Assembly: GCA_016207415.1 (NCBI GenBank)
Contig: JACQPT010000091.1
Span: 1-36,065, forward strand
DNA from: Ignavibacteriales bacterium
GTDB lineage: Bacteria > Bacteroidota > Ignavibacteria > UBA10030
Length of the DNA: 36,065 nt
Direction of reading: 5' to 3'
Position numbers and translations under genes: made by a program. Within the stretch, counting starts at the first letter, position 1. Each line of letters opens with the position of its first letter. Under the pieces are notes generated by a model, which did no database searches, was not told the DNA's origin, and saw only the letters and a list, made by a program, of their open reading frames with translations. Shown in pieces: positions 34,015 through 36,065 of the stretch.

Positions 34015-34641
34015 TTAGACGTGCTTAACGATTTCCAGATAACTGTTGATGGCGCCGGGGACAGACCCTTTCACGATCAGGATGTTGGACTCCGGAATAA
34101 CTTTGAGCACCTGGAGATTCCTGACCGTCACTTGTTCATGTCCCATACGTCCGCCCATCCTCATTCCTTTGAAGACGCGTGAAGGGTACGAGCTAGCCCC
34201 GATGGAACCCGGTGCGCGCACGCGATCGGAGGCACCGTGCGATGTCATGCCGACACCGCCGAAGTGATGGCGTTTAACCACACCTTGAAATCCTCGTCCT
34301 TTCGAGCGGCCCGTCACATCGACAACGTCTCCCTGATGAAAGATATCGACCTTGATCTCTGCACCAAGCTGAAGCGAGCTTCCATTGAAGTTTCTGAATT
34401 CCTTCAGAAGTCTCATCGCTTTCACGTTCGCTTTTCCAAAATGACCCTTCATGGGCTTGCTGACAAGGCGCTCTTTCTGTGCATCAAAACCCAACTGGAC
34501 GGCATCGTAGCCGTCCTTCTCTTTCGTTCTCACCTGAACAACGTAGCACGGACCGGCCTCGATGACAGTGCAAGGTATGGCCTCGCCGCTTTCATCGAAG
34601 ATGCTTGTCATGCCAACTTTTTTTCCTAAAATACTGCTCAC
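34015..34641 (-). CDS. rplC: Ribosomal protein L3
   Basis: L3 starts 50S assembly. I place the start at GTG 34641, 8 nt after GGAG, giving 208 residues ([20 protein letters not shown]). A TTG two codons earlier is possible but only 2 nt from the ribosome-binding site. The [20 protein letters not shown] motif with the [20 protein letters not shown] end is canonical. Confidence 0.97.
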   Translation of the reverse strand: MSSILGKKVGMTSIFDESGEAIPCTVIEAGPCYVVQVRTKEKDGYDAVQLGFDAQKERLVSKPMKGHFGKANVKAMRLLKEFRNFNGSSLQLGAEIKVDIFHQGDVVDVTGRSKGRGFQGVVKRHHFGGVGMTSHGASDRVRAPGSIGASSYPSRVFKGMRMGGRMGHEQVTVRNLQVLKVIPESNILIVKGSVPGAINSYLEIVKHV

Positions 34642-34660
34642 ACTCAATGCTCCGTTGACT

Positions 34661-34687
34661 CTTTGAAGCTTGGGATCACCTTCAAAG
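34661..34687 (-). promoter_or_regulatory. Hairpin in the rpsJ-rplC spacer
   Basis: CTTTGAAG and CTTCAAAG form a perfect 8-bp stem around an 11-nt loop between the rpsJ stop and the rplC start. There is no U-tract, so it is not a terminator; it may act in mRNA processing or translational coupling. Confidence 0.4.
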
Positions 34688-34694
34688 GCGTGCG

Positions 34695-35003
34695 CTATAC
34701 TTTGATTTCTACGTCGACCCCGGCGGGGAGCTCAAGCTTCATCAGCGAATCGACTGTCTTCCCGGTGGAGTTCAGAATGTCGATGAGGCGCTTGTGCGAC
34801 CGCGTTTCAAACTGCTCCCTGGACTTCTTATCGACATGCGGAGACCTGTTCACCGTGTAGACGCTCCGCTTGGTTGGCAGGGGAATCGGGCCTGACACGA
34901 CCGCTCCCGTCGACCGAACGGTTTTGATGATCTTCTCAGCCGACTTGTCGATGAGATTATGGTCGTAGGATTTCAGTTTTATACGGATCTTTTGCCCAGC
35001 CAC
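34695..35003 (-). CDS. rpsJ: Ribosomal protein S10 / transcription antitermination factor NusE
   Basis: S10 is a 30S protein that also links RNA polymerase to the ribosome as NusE. The 102 residues ([40 protein letters not shown] and [19 protein letters not shown]) are canonical. The start is GTG at 35003 with GAGGAG about 6 nt upstream. It follows tuf by 59 nt. Confidence 0.98.
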   Translation of the reverse strand: MAGQKIRIKLKSYDHNLIDKSAEKIIKTVRSTGAVVSGPIPLPTKRSVYTVNRSPHVDKKSREQFETRSHKRLIDILNSTGKTVDSLMKLELPAGVDVEIKV

Positions 35004-35062
35004 GGTAGCTCCTCAGTCGATTTGGCGTCCGGAATCAATGGACACCGTTCTTTAGAAAACAG

Positions 35063-36065
35063 TTATTCGATAATCTTTGTTACAACACCGGCGCCGACCG
35101 TACGGCCGCCTTCACGGATGGCAAAGCGCAGTCCTTCTTCCATCGCAATGGTCGAAATGAGCTCGACGTTCACAGCATCGAGGTTGTCGCCGGGCATCAC
35201 CATCTCGACACCGCTGGGCAGTGAGATAACGCCCGTAACGTCCGTGGTTCGGAAATAGAACTGCGGACGATAACCCGTCAGGAAGGGCGTGTGCCGGCCT
35301 CCCTCTTCTTTCTTCAGAACGTACACCTGTGCCGTGAATTTCTTGTGGGGCGTAATCGAACCCGGTTTTGCGATAACCATTCCACGCTCAAGGTCGTTCT
35401 TTTCAATGCCGCGTAGGAGGAGACCCGCATTGTCGCCTGCCACGACCTCGTCAAGTTCCTTACGGAACATTTCTGCGCCTGTGACAACGGTTTTCTTGTG
35501 TTGGCCGAGTCCGACCACCTCAACCTCGTCCCCTACTTTGCACTTTCCGCGATCAACACGGCCTGTGCCCACCGTGCCGCGACCGGTAATCGAAAAGACG
35601 TCTTCGACCGGCATCAGGAACGGTTTTTCGATATCCCGCTTGGGCAAAGGCACGTATGAATCAACTGCCGCCATGAGGTCATAAATGCATTTGAACGCTG
35701 GGTCATCCATTTTCACATCCGGGCGCAAGGCCGCCTCCATCGCTTTCAGTGCGGAACCGCGAATCATCGGGATTTCATCTCCGGGGAATTCGAACTTCTT
35801 CAGGAGGTCGCGCAATTCCAATTCCACAAGGTCAAGCAATTCAGGATCATCCACCGCGTCGACTTTGTTGAGAAACACCACGATCTTTGGCACGCCCACC
35901 TGTCTGGCGAGAAGAATGTGCTCCCGTGTTTGGGGCATTGGCCCGTCTGTAGCCGCAACGACGAGAATAGAGCCGTCACTGTGTGCGGCACCAGTAATCA
36001 TGTTCGTCACATAGTCGGCGTGGCCAGGGCAGTCGTCGTGCGCATAGTGTCGAGTCTCCGTGGCG
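35063..36065 (-). CDS. tuf: Elongation factor Tu, 5'-truncated by the window edge
   Basis: EF-Tu delivers aminoacyl-tRNA to the ribosome. The frame runs off the right edge; about 60-65 N-terminal residues, including the P-loop, are missing. The visible part has the G3 motif DCPGH, G4 NKVD, the G5 GSALKAME area, domain 2 ([20 protein letters not shown]) and domain 3 ending [15 protein letters not shown]. The residue before DCPGH is Asp where most EF-Tu have Val ([19 protein letters not shown]). Its position before rpsJ matches a str-S10 linked arrangement. Confidence 0.98.
   Translation of the reverse strand, partial: ATETRHYAHDDCPGHADYVTNMITGAAHSDGSILVVAATDGPMPQTREHILLARQVGVPKIVVFLNKVDAVDDPELLDLVELELRDLLKKFEFPGDEIPMIRGSALKAMEAALRPDVKMDDPAFKCIYDLMAAVDSYVPLPKRDIEKPFLMPVEDVFSITGRGTVGTGRVDRGKCKVGDEVEVVGLGQHKKTVVTGAEMFRKELDEVVAGDNAGLLLRGIEKNDLERGMVIAKPGSITPHKKFTAQVYVLKKEEGGRHTPFLTGYRPQFYFRTTDVTGVISLPSGVEMVMPGDNLDAVNVELISTIAMEEGLRFAIREGGRTVGAGVVTKIIE

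Noticed and set aside
1-36065. CRISPR arrays, tRNA or rRNA genes, insertion sequences, prophage or defence genes
   Set aside because: No regularly spaced repeats, no clover-leaf or rRNA-like segments, and no transposase, integrase or phage-like products were seen on either strand.

Overview
The window is a leftward-transcribed chromosomal segment: every convincing gene is on the minus strand, so gene order reads from right to left. It suggests a member of the Bacteroidota/Ignavibacteriota-Chlorobi (FCB) branch, probably an Ignavibacteria-like lineage. The evidence is a type IX secretion (T9SS) C-terminal sorting domain, a PorV/PorQ-type outer-membrane protein, a TonB-dependent receptor with an N-terminal carboxypeptidase-regulatory-like domain, and a GWxTD-domain protein. 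Clear Shine-Dalgarno sites and TTGACA-17-TATAAT-type promoters argue against classical Bacteroidia. The lineage call is inference.

Right part (36065 to 19201): the 5'-truncated EF-Tu gene leads into an almost unbroken S10-spc-alpha superoperon: rpsJ, rplC, rplD, rplW, rplB, rpsS, rplV, rpsC, rplP, rpmC, rpsQ, rplN, rplX, rplE, rpsN, rpsH, rplF, rplR, rpsE, rpmD, rplO, secY, map, infA, rpmJ, rpsM, rpsK, rpsD, rpoA, rplQ, then the GTPase engB. Eight of these 31 genes start with GTG or TTG, and L5, L22 and L17 carry long charged tails. A strong hairpin follows engB.

Middle (19129 to 16326): a promoter drives a class V aminotransferase and serA (D-3-phosphoglycerate dehydrogenase), a probable serine-biosynthesis pair without a classical serC.

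Middle-left (16252 to 8216): a near-consensus promoter and a ~215-nt structured leader precede a TonB-dependent receptor, a large T9SS cargo protein and a PorV-like protein, which look like an outer-membrane export/uptake cassette closed by a strong bidirectional terminator.

Left (8192 to 379): a tightly overlapping trio of exported proteins (a PIG-L-like protein with an apparently destroyed metal site, a GWxTD protein, a six-bladed NHL-type propeller), then ssb with its own promoter, a gamma-glutamyltransferase and an alpha/beta hydrolase. At the left edge a promoter, a cobalamin riboswitch and a terminator hairpin form the leader of a gene lying outside the window.

Most novel candidates: the degenerate PIG-L/GWxTD/NHL trio and the structured leader of the TonB-dependent receptor, with its duplicated Shine-Dalgarno sequence. 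No rRNA, tRNA, CRISPR array or insertion sequence was seen.
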